A stretch of 64,000 nucleotides of DNA, from contig NZ_BLZO01000031.1 in the NCBI RefSeq assembly GCF_014132355.1, positions 41,759 through 105,758 of the forward strand. Reading direction: 5' to 3'. Source of the DNA: Okeania sp. KiyG1. GTDB lineage: Bacteria; Cyanobacteriota; Cyanobacteriia; Cyanobacteriales; Microcoleaceae. The translations under genes and the position numbers were made by a program. The notes below the pieces were generated by a model. It saw nothing but the letters and a program-made list of their open reading frames with translations, was not told the origin of the DNA and made no database searches. Shown piece after piece: positions 27,536 through 37,103 of the stretch; the stretch's first letter is position 1; the number at the start of each line of letters is the position of its first letter.

Positions 27536-27799
27536 CTACTGTTTATTTGTTAATATTTACATTTTAGCATATTATGTGTGAAACCACAACATTGATTGGT
27601 TTTCATCCCGAAGGGGAGCGTCGGGAGAGCGCGGGTCTTCAACCAACGTTGAGATAAACTGAGGGGAAATGCCAATGTCAAGTTAATTGATGAAGACGGC
27701 GAGACACTTTTGGATAAATCTACTAATAAAGGTTTAGCTTTATATTATGAAGATGGCAGTGTAAGTGTGGAACCAATTTTTGGTCCCGATACTAGATAA

Positions 27800-28798
27800 C
27801 GAAGTTCTTTATAGCGATACTGTTTATTCAGTTCATAATATTAATTAGTAGTAAAACTTAAGTTGTTTAAATAGGCGGATAAATATTTCTCTCCCACCTG
27901 TTGAAAAAAATAGTGAAAAGTTTTTAGTGCTACGCAATTCAAACAGATTTACCAAAAATTCCTGAAGAGCTAACACCTGCGAAGTAAGGATATGTCATAT
28001 TTGACTATATTTTTATGAACTATAGCTTAACGATCGCGCTTACTTGCAGGTAGTTTTAATACCACAAAATCTCTATTACGTCAAATAGACCGATTATCGG
28101 TTTGAAAAAATAGTTATATATTAAGGCGATGGCACAGCACTCAATTACTACTTTTTAGCTGTCTCAGGAACGAAAATACTTAGGTTTCAGCCTATTCTTT
28201 CTTAAGTATTTTTAAAAGTAGTTATAACATTGGCAGCATATCATTGTTTTTTAGTATACCAAATCCCTGAAAAAACGCAAGTTCGTCGAAATACAAAGCA
28301 AAATTTATACCGAATTTGATGACTTATATTTAAAATTTAAAACATAAATTGTATTTTGTACAAATTTTATTTATACACATTTTCTCAGACTCTCTTAACT
28401 GAAAATCTTTCAAGAATTCAGAATTTAGAATTTAGAATTTAGAATTACCTCTCCTTGAAAAGAAGAGGATTGATTCAAAGGACAATTTTTATTTATTATC
28501 CACTGAAAAGGGGAGGCTTTAAACCACAATTTTTCGGTAATATTTTTATAAAATTTTGTTGGTTTTATGGATCTAGATATTTTTTCAAGTACATAAAACT
28601 ATCATAGTTGCCTGAAATTTAAGACTAATTTAAACTTAACTAAATCTTAAACAGAAAAATGTGTCACCAATTATAAAAAAGTACAAAAAGTATAGAGAAA
28701 ATAACTCAAGTCAACCCCACAAAAAAAGAACAGAACTATAATATAAACAGATATCAAACTAGCCCCAGAAAAATCCAAAATTAGGGTAAGTCCTGAAT
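27800..28798. other. Intergenic region ahead of adhE, one MITE
   Basis: AT-rich. It contains an AGAATTT tandem repeat (28414-28446) leading into a TTACC/GGTAA MITE (28443-28540), and nothing coding. The adhE start at 28799 lacks a clear Shine-Dalgarno. Confidence 0.55.
28443..28540. repeat. TTACC/GGTAA MITE, simple copy
   Basis: AATTACCTCTCCTTGAAAAG at the left and GGGGAGGCTTTAAACC...TTTTTCGGTAA at the right, with no inner insertion. Useful as the reference form of the family. Confidence 0.75.
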
Positions 28799-31468
28799 AT
28801 GAAAGTAACAAACGAACAAGAACTTGAAGAGCTGATAAAAAAAGTAAAACAAGCTCAAGAAAAATACGCCACTTATACTCAAGAACAAGTAGACTACATA
28901 TTCAAAAAAGCTGCCCTAGCAGCCAACGCAGCTAGAATTCCCCTAGCAAAAATGGCAGCCACAGAAACAGGCATGGGAGTAGTAGAAGACAAAGTAATCA
29001 AAAATCACTTTGCTTCAGAAATTATCTATAACAAATACAAAAACGAAAAAACCTGCGGAGTTATCGAAGAAGACAAATCTTTTGGCTTTCAAAAAATCGC
29101 CGAACCAGTAGGAATTCTTGCAGGAATAGTTCCCACAACTAATCCTACCTCAACAGCAATCTTTAAATCCCTAATTAGCCTCAAAACTCGTAACGCAATT
29201 ATATTTTCTCCTCACCCCAGAGCCAAAAAATGCACCTGTGAAGCAGCTAGAGTAGTCCTCGAAGCAGCAGTTGCAGCAGGGGCACCAGAACAGATAATTG
29301 GATGGATAGACGAACCAACAGTTCCCCTATCCCAACAACTGATGCAGCATCCAGATATTAAGCTGATTCTAGCTACTGGTGGACCAGGAATGGTCAAAGC
29401 GGCTTACTCCTCCGGTCATCCATCCTTGGGAGTTGGTGCAGGTAATACCCCAGCTTTGATTGATGAAACTGCTCATATCAAAATGGCAGTCTCTTCAATT
29501 ATTCTTAGTAAAACCTTTGATAATGGCATGATTTGTGCCAGCGAACAATCAGTAGTAGTTGTAGATAGTATTTACGATAAAGTCAGAGAAGAATTTATTG
29601 CTAGAGGCGCTCACTTCTTAACACCAGAAGAAAAAGATAAACTGAGGAGCAAAATTATTGTCAATGGACGGTTAAACGCAGAAATTGTCGGTCAGCCAGT
29701 ACAAAAAATTGCTGAGATGTCCGGTTTCTCCATTCCAGAAAATACCAGAGTAATTATTGGTGAAGTAGAAGATATTAATCAAGAAGAACCATTTGCTCAC
29801 GAAAAACTTTCCCCTATCTTGGCAATGTATCGGGCAAGTACCTTTGAAGAAGCTGTAGACAAATCCGAAAGTTTAGTAGAATTTGGTGGACGTGGACATA
29901 CAGCAGCTCTATATACTTCTCCTGCCAATGCCGACCATATTAAACGATTTGAAGATACAGTCGAAACAGCCAGGGTTCTAATTAATACTCCTTCTTCCCA
30001 AGGAGCGATCGGCGATATCTATAATTTCCGTCTTGACCCTTCCCTGACTCTTGGTTGTGGAACATGGGGTGGTAACTCGGTTAGCGAAAATGTTGAACCT
30101 CATCATCTGCTGAATATTAAAACAGTGGCAGAACGTCGAGAAAATATGTTGTGGTTTCGCGTTCCACCAAAAATTTACTTTAAATATGGCGCTTTACCTA
30201 CTGCTATGCGAGAGTTGGCAGGTAAACAACGGGCATTTATTGTCACTGACAAACCCATATATGAACTCGGCATGACTCGCGGTTTAGAAAATGTGCTGGA
30301 TGAAGTTGAAGTTAAATATGACATCTTTTATGATGTAGAACCTGACCCTTCCCTGGATACTGTTAACCGGGGTTTGGAAATGATGCGGAAATTTAATCCT
30401 GATGTGATTATTGCCATTGGTGGTGGTTCGCCGATGGATGCTGCCAAAATTATGTGGTTGATGTATGAGCATCCAGAAATAGAGTTTGAAGGTTTGGCAA
30501 TGCGGTTTATGGATATCCGTAAACGGGTTTACGATTTGCCTCCTCTTGGTGAGAAAGCTATTTTGGTGGCAGTTCCTACTACTTCGGGTACGGGTTCGGA
30601 AGTTACGCCTTTTGCTGTGGTGACTGACCGCCGAAATAATATTAAGTATCCTCTGGCAGATTATGCTTTGACTCCGACTATGGCTATTGTCGATCCAGAG
30701 TTGGTGTTAAATATGCCGAAAAGTTTGACTGCTTTTGGTGGGGTTGATGCTTTGACTCATGCGGTGGAAGCTTACGTTTCTGTTTTAGCTTCTGAATATA
30801 CTAATGGTTTGTCATTGGAAGCTATCCGATTAATTTTTAAGTATCTGCCTTCTGCTTATAACAATGGTGCTAATGACCCCAAAGCAAGGGAAAAGATGCA
30901 CTATGCTGCAACCATGGCAGGTATGGCTTTTGCTAATGGTTTCTTGGGCGTTTGTCATTCTATTGCTCACCAGTTGGGAGCTATTTTCCACATCCCCCAC
31001 GGTTTGGCAAATGCTTTAATGATTTCTCACATTATTCGTTACAACGCTACTGATGCACCATTTAAGCAAGCAACTTTCTCTCAATATAAATATCCTAATG
31101 CTAAGTGGCGTTATTCTCGAATTGCTGATTATCTGTCATTAGGTGGGGAAACTGAGGATGAAAAAGTAGATTTGTTAATTGCTGCTATTGAAGAGCTGAA
31201 GAGTCAGGTGGGTATTCCCAAGGCTATTAAGGATGTGGTCTCTGTGAGTGAAGCTGAATTTTTTGCTAGGTTGGACGATCTGGCAGACCAAGCTTTTGAC
31301 GATCAATGTACGGGTTCAAATCCTCGTTATCCTTTGATTAGTGATATTAAGCAGTTGTTGACTAATGCTTATCATGGTGACTTGGTTACTTCTGGAGAGT
31401 TGAATGGTAATGGTAATGGAAGTCAGGAGTCAGGAGTCAGGAGTGATGAGAAAATAGCAGTAAAATAA
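28799..31468 (+). CDS. adhE: Bifunctional aldehyde/alcohol dehydrogenase AdhE
   Basis: It reduces acetyl-CoA to acetaldehyde and then ethanol, regenerating NAD during fermentation. The 889-residue protein has the N-terminal CoA-acylating aldehyde dehydrogenase, with FDNGMICASEQS (catalytic C246). The C-terminal iron-dependent alcohol dehydrogenase begins near residue 455 and has GGGSPMDAAK, ALTHAVEAYVS and CHSIAHQLGA(x)FHIPHGLANA for Fe and NAD binding. In E. coli the family forms long filaments (spirosomes). The extreme C-terminus (QESGVRS) is encoded by three GTCAGGA units of the short repeat that also fills intergenic regions. The family's usual length is about 870-890. Confidence 0.95.
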   Translation: MKVTNEQELEELIKKVKQAQEKYATYTQEQVDYIFKKAALAANAARIPLAKMAATETGMGVVEDKVIKNHFASEIIYNKYKNEKTCGVIEEDKSFGFQKIAEPVGILAGIVPTTNPTSTAIFKSLISLKTRNAIIFSPHPRAKKCTCEAARVVLEAAVAAGAPEQIIGWIDEPTVPLSQQLMQHPDIKLILATGGPGMVKAAYSSGHPSLGVGAGNTPALIDETAHIKMAVSSIILSKTFDNGMICASEQSVVVVDSIYDKVREEFIARGAHFLTPEEKDKLRSKIIVNGRLNAEIVGQPVQKIAEMSGFSIPENTRVIIGEVEDINQEEPFAHEKLSPILAMYRASTFEEAVDKSESLVEFGGRGHTAALYTSPANADHIKRFEDTVETARVLINTPSSQGAIGDIYNFRLDPSLTLGCGTWGGNSVSENVEPHHLLNIKTVAERRENMLWFRVPPKIYFKYGALPTAMRELAGKQRAFIVTDKPIYELGMTRGLENVLDEVEVKYDIFYDVEPDPSLDTVNRGLEMMRKFNPDVIIAIGGGSPMDAAKIMWLMYEHPEIEFEGLAMRFMDIRKRVYDLPPLGEKAILVAVPTTSGTGSEVTPFAVVTDRRNNIKYPLADYALTPTMAIVDPELVLNMPKSLTAFGGVDALTHAVEAYVSVLASEYTNGLSLEAIRLIFKYLPSAYNNGANDPKAREKMHYAATMAGMAFANGFLGVCHSIAHQLGAIFHIPHGLANALMISHIIRYNATDAPFKQATFSQYKYPNAKWRYSRIADYLSLGGETEDEKVDLLIAAIEELKSQVGIPKAIKDVVSVSEAEFFARLDDLADQAFDDQCTGSNPRYPLISDIKQLLTNAYHGDLVTSGELNGNGNGSQESGVRSDEKIAVK

Positions 31469-31682
31469 GAAGTAAGTAGGGTGCTGAAGCGCGATAGCGT
31501 AACGCACCCATCGATCAGGAGTTATATCAAATCCGGTTAAACAGCCATAGAATGGTTAAGTTAGGAGAAGTCAACCCACCCCTCGCCCCTCCTCCTGGGA
31601 GGGGAGGGGAAGTCAGGAGTCAGGAGTCAGGAGGAGAAAGAATTACAAAGATGAGCATAGTTATGACGATTGAAGAATTTTT
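31469..31682. repeat. Short tandem and palindromic repeats after adhE
   Basis: It has the start of an ATATCAAATCCGG-type MITE (31526), a CCCACCCCTCGCCCC...GGGAGGGG repeat (31576-31611) and three GTCAGGA units (31612-31633). Confidence 0.6.
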
Positions 31683-32060
31683 GGTAGTCCTGTATATGTA
31701 GTGATAAAATTATGGTGAAGCGATCGCTTGATTATAATGATGAATGAAATACGCGCGTAGCTCCCAAATGATTTTCTAATTTTTTAGAGAAAGATAAAGT
31801 TTTCCTGACTAAACGAGAAATTCTTTGACGTAAAGTATTATTTAATCTTTCTATATGAGCAGTTAAACCAGTTTCCTAACAATACTGATTTATGCCTACA
31901 ATCAGGAAAAATCATATCATAAGTTGACCAAAAATCTGTATAACAAACTGCACATTGCCGATAGATACCAGGCAATGAATTCCACAATCGGTTAGCACTT
32001 TTTTCTCCTCTTTCTCCTAAAAAGAAACCCACAATTTCTTTAGTTCCTATATCAATTGTT

Positions 32061-32275
32061 ATACCAAGCGTGATAAGTGTTTGTTACAAATAGTAGGGAC
32101 GTTCCATGCAACGTCCGTACGAAATAAGGAAGAAGGAAGAAGGAAGAAGAAGGAAATATTTTTAAAAAGGTAAAAACGATATAAATAACTATCTAAAATC
32201 CACGATAGTCACTATCTTTAAGAATATCTGATAGAGTGGCACTTTTCATATCATTCTTTTTTCAAATTGGTATTA
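32061..32275. repeat. MITE with ATACCAA ends inside the IS1 element
   Basis: It begins ATACCAAGCGTG, ends CAAATTGGTATT, and contains a palindrome around GGGACGTTCCATGCAACGTCC plus AAGGAAG repeats. It interrupts the transposase reading frame between KQWL and the codons for TIDIGTKEIVG. Confidence 0.65.
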
Positions 32276-32550
32276 GCTATAACCACTGTTTGTTGTTTTT
32301 ATTCCCAACAAATGACCACATTTCATCACACTCAATGGTCAGTATTCCTGGTTTTTTTTAGTACATTGAACAGACTATGAAACGCCAGCATACTTACGAT
32401 TGACGTAATTTTGTATCCATTTTTCAGATACACCTGTTATACGAATAATGCCAGGCAAACTGATTTTTTCTAGTAATAATTTATCAATCAATTCAATGGC
32501 AGTGATTGTTGATGTATACTTTGGAGTTATTGGGGACAAATTGCCTTTTA

Positions 32551-32740
32551 TATCATGTCCGGTTGAACAGTGATAAATAAATAACTACGGAGTCCTCAGG
32601 AGTCAACCCACCCCTCCCAGGAGGGGAAGGACCGAGTCAGGAGTCAACCCACCCCTAACCCCTCCGGTGGAGGGGAAGAAAGAAGAAGAACTGGAGTTGA
32701 AGGAGAAAGTTTTTTTATAACTAATTATCCGGACATTATA
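32551..32740. repeat. MITE, TATCATGTCCGG family, with TTA target duplication
   Basis: TTA precedes (32548-32550) and follows (32741-32743). Removal restores TGT-AAA-GGC on the minus strand, i.e. CQTCKGN in the transposase. The inner part holds CCCACCCCTAACCCCTCC-type repeats. Confidence 0.85.
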
Positions 32741-33064
32741 TTACAGGTTTGACATTGATATTTCTGTTTTTTATTATGAATTGTTCCGTTTTTAACAATA
32801 TAGCTACTACCACAAATTGGACAAATTAAATCATTATTTGGCATGGGATTAGATGTTAATGAAAAATTGTTGAAGTGTGTATTAGCATGATTTTTGGTAT
32901 GATATTTAGGGTGGATTTATTCATAACTTAGTGGTTGGTTATATTAAGCGATCGCCTACCAAATAAATTTTTGATTTTAAACTAGGCCGAAGTTCAATAT
33001 TTCAGAGATTAATGTCAGAAATTGATGGCTTATATTAACATATCACTACATATACAGGACTACC

Positions 33065-33598
33065 TTCGGTCTTACGGTCGCTCCACAGACTGACACTAGA
33101 TTGTAATAGGGCTTTAGCCTGATTATATATTGCCTGAAGCTCTACTACAAACAATTAATACCAAATCCGGTTATCAAATTGTACATTTTTAAAATTAAAT
33201 TCTCTATAACTATCTCCCCATCTCCATAAAAGGGTAAACTACTATTTTTATCTACTATTTCTTGTTACAACTTGATAATTTATGACCATATTTTTCTTCT
33301 TTCTAACTTGTCTGCGCAAAATTCCAATTTGTCTACTAAAAATGCAAAGAGTAGCTCCCACCCAACAAATTTCTAAAAAGATATAAATGCGTGATATTTC
33401 ATTTTTTCCTCTACACTCTAATTAAATAAAATTCATAGATAAAAATTAATTTCTAAAATAAATTAATTGCCGAAAAATTTAGGTATAAAGCCTCTCCATT
33501 CATGGAGAAAAAGAAAAAAATCCTTTGATCCAATCCTCTTTTTATAAGAATAAATTCTAAATTCTAAATTCTAAATTCTAAATTTTTGAAAGTCAAAT
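33065..33598. other. Gap with a short repeat and one MITE
   Basis: It starts with CTTCGGTCTTACGGTCGCTCC (shared with the TnpB element at about 26270). A MITE of TTACC type lies at 33477-33550 and ends in ATTCTAA tandem repeats (33550-33585). Confidence 0.55.
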
Positions 33599-34264
33599 TC
33601 AAACCAAACCAGTTCTCAAAGCAACAACCGCTGCCTTAACTCGATCATCAACTGCTAGTTTATTCATAATACCTTTAACATGAGTTTTAATAGTATTGGG
33701 ACTCAAAAAAAGGTCTTTAGCAATTTCAGTATTAGTCTTACCCTCTACCAACAATTTTAAAACATCTAATTCTCTAGATGACAAATTAGCCGAATTTTCT
33801 GGCACTGCTGGCGATGTTGTTTGCAAATTTTGAATCACCATTCGCCCCACTTGTGGATCGAGATAAGTAGCACCATCTATAGCAGCAGTAATAGCAGATA
33901 TTAACCTTTCTACACTCGCTCCTTTTACACAATAAGCATCTGCGCCACTAGATAATGCACCCATAACTTCTTGCTGACTATCATGAGATGTAAGTACAAC
34001 CACCCGTGTATCTGGGAGTTTTTCCTTAATTTGCTGAGTAGCTGCAATACCATCAAGTTCTGGCATAGCAATATCCATAACTACTAAATCTGGTTTTTTT
34101 TCGATCGCTTCTGCCACACCCAACTTACCATTTTCTGCTAAACCTACTACTTCAATATTGTTACGATCGCCTAAAACTTGCTCTAACCCAAGTTGCATCA
34201 TTGGGTCATCATCGACAATTAAAATTCGTATTTGCTCTTGTTGACTGGTTATTAACTGTTCCAT
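33599..34264 (-). CDS. NarL/LuxR-type response regulator
   Basis: The 221-residue protein has a receiver domain (ILIVDDDP; phospho-acceptor D64 in VVMDIAMPELDG; VLTSHDS; KGAS) and a C-terminal LuxR HTH (LSSRELDVLKLLVEGKTNTEIAKDLFLSPNTIKTHVKGIMNKL). It would activate or repress genes on phosphorylation by an unlinked histidine kinase; none is nearby. Its first codons are copied twice upstream (see the repeat 34238-35130), so native promoter sequence has been pushed away from the gene. Confidence 0.92.
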   Translation of the reverse strand: MEQLITSQQEQIRILIVDDDPMMQLGLEQVLGDRNNIEVVGLAENGKLGVAEAIEKKPDLVVMDIAMPELDGIAATQQIKEKLPDTRVVVLTSHDSQQEVMGALSSGADAYCVKGASVERLISAITAAIDGATYLDPQVGRMVIQNLQTTSPAVPENSANLSSRELDVLKLLVEGKTNTEIAKDLFLSPNTIKTHVKGIMNKLAVDDRVKAAVVALRTGLV

Positions 34265-35130
34265 AATTACTTTTTAATTTTTCCTGATTTCGTATTTGTT
34301 CTTGTTGACCAAAAAATAAGGTCAATAGCTTCCCCTTTTCAGGGGATAAAAAGTGGTCGTTTGCTTTTGCTTCGCAAAGCTGGCGCAACGCAACGCTGAC
34401 GCGAAACGCGTATCTCGGAACGGAGTTCTATCTTCGGAGCTTCCCGTAGGGTGGGATGGCGAGGTCTCGGAGCCATATCCATGAGACCAAGAGAAAAGAG
34501 AATTCCATATTTTCTTGCCTTCCTATTAAAGCTATGCTTTATAAATATCTTTACTTAACATAAAACTTGACAAAATAGAAAAGTTATGTACAAGTCTTTA
34601 AAAGGTTTTTGTCAGAGAAAAAGTGTATTAAAAAGTACATTTTTTTGATAACTTGAGTAGTTTTTCCTATCTACTATGATTCTTTCTCCCTTCTCCCCTG
34701 CTCCCCTTCTCCCCACAAGGTTTTCAGGAGTTTCTTATCAGGGATAGCTATTAAAGGAGGTACTGTTAACTGATAACTGATAACTGATAACTGATAACTG
34801 AAGTGACTGGTTATTAACTGTTCCATAATTACTTTTTAATTTTTCCTGATTTCGTATTTGTTCTTGTTGAGCAAAAAATAAGGTCAATAGCCTCCCCTTT
34901 TCAGGGGATAAAAAGTGGTCGTTTTGCTAGGGCAAAATGTTTGCGCAGCATGACAAACGGAAAAAGCGGAGCTTTCCGTAGGGTTGGGTGGCCAGGTCTC
35001 GGAGCCATATCCATGGGACCAAGAGAAAAGAGAATTCCGTATTTTCTTGCCTTCCGATTACAGGAGGTACTGTTAACTGATAACTGATAACTGAAGTGAC
35101 TGGTTATTAACTGTTCCATAATTACCTTTT
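34238..35130. repeat. Triplicated 5' end of the response-regulator gene, each copy split by a MITE
   Basis: CGTATTTGTTCTTGTTGAC recurs at 34291 and (as TTGAG) at 34853, and TGACTGGTTATTAACTG recurs at 34237, 34804 and 35097. Each copy carries the gene's start codon and roughly six codons. MITEs of the GTCA family lie between the halves: 34310-34803 (TGAC on both sides) and 34872-35096 (TGAG/TGAC). Removing them leaves about 65-bp repeats of the gene start. Confidence 0.8.
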
Positions 35131-35153
35131 TATTTTCCTGATGTTGACGATCG

Positions 35154-36395
35154 TCAACTTATTTTTAACACTTGTACTGACTCGCCTACGGTGATCGAAG
35201 TTTGATTCAATGGTATAACTGCTAAACCTGTACTACCCGCTAAATTAATTAAATTTCCAGAGCTGTGACTGCCTACCGCAAGTTGAAATTCATGGCCATT
35301 TCTTCCTAATTTTAGCTGACCCCATAGATAAGTTTCTCTTTTACCGTTGGAGTGTAAATCTTGAAGCGATCGCGCCGTTACAAATTCTGGTCCCCATGCT
35401 GCTCTTTCTACTCCTGCCAATTTTTTGAGTGCTGGTTGGACAAACCGCCAGAAACTAACTAAAGCTGAAACGGGGTTTCCTGGTAAACCGAAATAGACAC
35501 ATTGAGTATCAGCAAATTTAGCAACAGTTAATGGTTTTCCTGGTTTAACTGCTACAGAATGAATCTGAATTTCTGCTCCTAACTCTGTGAGAATATCTTC
35601 TACATAATCATGGTCTCCTACTGATACTCCTCCGGTGGAAAGTAAAAAATCTGTACTTGTTATTGCTTCAGCTATGGTTTTTTTCAAAATTTCTGGTTCA
35701 TCTGGCACTATTCCGAGTCGTATTACTTCTGCTCCTGTCTGTGCTACAGCTACTGATAAGGCATATTGATTTGAGTCTACTAACTGACCTGGTTGTAGGG
35801 GTTGGTCTGGTGTGACTAATTCGTTGCCTGTGGATAATATTCCGACTTTAGGTGGGCGATACACTGTTATTTCCGGACATTGAAGTGCTGCTAATACTGC
35901 TATTTCTGAAGCACCTAAGATAATTCCTGGGTGGAGTAAGGGAGTACCAGCGGTATAAAATGAACCTCGATATCGTACAAATTCTTGGGGTCTTGGAGTT
36001 TCTTGGATGAGTACTTTGTTGCCTTGTCGTTGAGTTACTTCTTGCATGACTACTGTATCTGCTCCTCTAGGCATACAAGCACCTGTAAATATACGAGCTG
36101 TTTGTCCTGATCGAATTTGCTGTTGAGGTTGATACCCGGCTGGAATTTCTTCTATTATTTCCAAGGTTATTGGATTTTCGGGACTGGAGTTTTTGATGTC
36201 TGTAAATTTTACTGCATAGCCGTCCATTGCTGAATTATCCCAGTGGGGAAAATCAAGCTTACTGGTGACTGGGGTGGCTAATATGCGCCCCGATGAGGTT
36301 AGGAGGTCTACTTTTTCTACATCCCTTTGGGTATTTAAGGGTTGTACTAGGTTTAAAATGATTGACTCTGCTTGGTCAACTGGTAGCATTTTCAA
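35154..36395 (-). CDS. moeA: Molybdopterin molybdenumtransferase MoeA
   Basis: MoeA inserts molybdate into adenylated molybdopterin. The 413-residue protein shows the N-terminal segment MLPVDQAESIILN, DNSAMDGYAVKF, and IFTGACMPRGADTVVMQE. The central MogA-like domain has PKVGILSTGNELV, then LLSTGGVSVGDHDYVEDILTELG, and FGLPGNPVSALVSFWRFVQPAL. The length fits the family. It is followed on the plus side by a small gap, then the RR repeats. No molybdate-responsive element was recognised. Confidence 0.93.
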   Translation of the reverse strand: MKMLPVDQAESIILNLVQPLNTQRDVEKVDLLTSSGRILATPVTSKLDFPHWDNSAMDGYAVKFTDIKNSSPENPITLEIIEEIPAGYQPQQQIRSGQTARIFTGACMPRGADTVVMQEVTQRQGNKVLIQETPRPQEFVRYRGSFYTAGTPLLHPGIILGASEIAVLAALQCPEITVYRPPKVGILSTGNELVTPDQPLQPGQLVDSNQYALSVAVAQTGAEVIRLGIVPDEPEILKKTIAEAITSTDFLLSTGGVSVGDHDYVEDILTELGAEIQIHSVAVKPGKPLTVAKFADTQCVYFGLPGNPVSALVSFWRFVQPALKKLAGVERAAWGPEFVTARSLQDLHSNGKRETYLWGQLKLGRNGHEFQLAVGSHSSGNLINLAGSTGLAVIPLNQTSITVGESVQVLKIS

Positions 36396-36962
36396 TCTAT
36401 AAGATTTGGGTTATTTTGATTATAGATTGTATTTGACTTCCTTTTTCTCTTGTTTTTGTTCTTGGTAGAGGGTCTCAAGTTTTTCTTGATTCTTTGTTGA
36501 ATAAAAAATCATGTATAGGGGCGAACACCTCCCAATAATTACATACTATCATAGGTTTTTTCCTCATGCAATCCCCTCAACCTGGGAAAATTTTTGAGCT
36601 TTAGAAAATGATTTTGTAGGCGTTCACGATGAGTTAGCGATCGCTTTCTAGTTGTTTTGTGCTTCCTCAAGAGTCTGATCGCTTCTTGGTTGTGTTTCTT
36701 TGTTGAATAAAAAGTCATGTATAGGGGCGAGCGCCTCCCAATAATTACATACTATCATAGGTTTTTTCCTCATGCAATCCCCTCAACCTGGGATTTTTTT
36801 TGAGCTTTAGAAAATGATTTTTTTTCATTTTACTGTTGGGTTGACCTGAAGGAAAACCAACCTACAACTCACTTTGGAGTGCTTTTCAGATTATTGAAAA
36901 TTGCTGAGGTACTGATAACTGATAACTGAAATGACCATCCGTGGCTAAATTTCTGTCTAGCT
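36396..36962. other. Gap with a 127-bp direct duplication
   Basis: Two copies (36491-36617 and 36697-36823) share TCTTTGTTGAATAAAAA, GTATAGGGGCGA(A/G)C(A/G)CCTCCCAATAA and GAGCTTTAGAAAATGATTTT. A GTCA-family MITE end (GGTACTGATAACTGATAACTG then AAATGAC) is at 36908-36934. Confidence 0.6.
36491..36823. repeat. Direct duplication of a 127-bp segment
   Basis: The copies start 206 bp apart and differ at a handful of bases. Each includes a GGGGCGAACACC-type short repeat. Function unknown. Confidence 0.7.
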
Positions 36963-37103
36963 TTATCGTTGTTGGGTCATAGCGATGACTTTTTCCACTG
37001 TCAAATCTGAGATATTGTCAAGAGTGGGGAGTATCTCAGTTCCAGCAAAGACCAATGGTAGTTCTTGGTTTTCCCAAACCCAGATTCGCTGTCGCTGAAT
37101 ATC
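36963..37103 (-). pseudogene. C-terminal fragment of an unrecognised (Uma2-like?) protein
   Basis: The minus strand codes a 46-residue open tail (QRIWVWENQELPLVF, then TEILPTLDNISDLTVEK...MTQQR) ending at TAA 36965-36963. It resembles the C-terminus of cyanobacterial Uma2/DUF820-type proteins, but this is a weak call. It overlaps the 5' end of the xisH frame on the other strand, which suggests xisH was placed against, or its N-terminus lies after, this relic. Confidence 0.35.

Larger units (their letters stand above)
26162..27652 (-). mobile_element. TnpB-only IS200/IS605-type element inside the PPC gene
   Basis: The element runs on the minus strand. Its right end, with hairpins and GTCAA (26166-26162), abuts the PPC codons. 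Its left end lies near 27650, after a GC-rich inverted region (CCCGAAGGGGAGCGTCGGG). Host sequence is readable on both sides and suggests a simple insertion, but two bases around the junction are ambiguous. There is no tnpA, so it would depend on another element for movement. Confidence 0.8.
25006..27799 (+). pseudogene. PPC-repeat protein interrupted by a TnpB element
   Basis: It codes for tandem bacterial pre-peptidase C-terminal (PPC)-like domains: IKNATNLGEIS...KRDKYDYYSFTLPEDTEVSITLDKLRKNANLHLFDEDSKT...AGTYYLRVSNVGQ, about 115 residues each, nearly identical between copies 1 and 2. Copy 3 is cut at about 26161 by a TnpB element (26162-27652). The gene continues at 27653-27799 with DKLRGNANVKLIDEDGETLLDKST and ends at TAA 27797-27799. 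The start has a good ribosome-binding site (AGGAGG, 24992-24997). PPC domains are found in extracellular proteins, but no signal peptide is visible here. The insertion destroys the third domain. Confidence 0.85.
31710..32844 (-). pseudogene. IS1-family transposase, broken
   Basis: Translation in several frames gives the InsA-like zinc ribbon (CPICGSS...KNGTIHNKKQKYQCQTC), an HTH (GIIRITGVSEKWIQNYVN), ECDEMWSFVGNKNNKQW (the DDE aspartate region), GERGEKSANRLWNSLPG and RFNNTLRQR-like [28 protein letters not shown]. The frame is interrupted by MITEs at 32551-32740 (within QTC-KGN) and 32061-32275 (within KQWL), and by frame breaks, one at the ACGCGCG near 31750. Confidence 0.8.
31683..33064 (-). 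mobile_element. Dead IS1-family element with 24-bp inverted ends and two MITEs inside
   Basis: GGTAGTCCTGTATATGTAGT (first 20 of the 24-bp left end, 31683-31706) is repeated inverted at 33041-33064. The length, 1382 bp, is that of an IS1-like element plus a 215-bp and a 190-bp insertion. No target duplication was found. The transposase is on the minus strand and broken. Confidence 0.82.

Noticed and set aside
31300-31330. tRNA T-arm-like GGTTCAAATCC
   Set aside because: It lies within the adhE coding sequence and has no acceptor stem partner.
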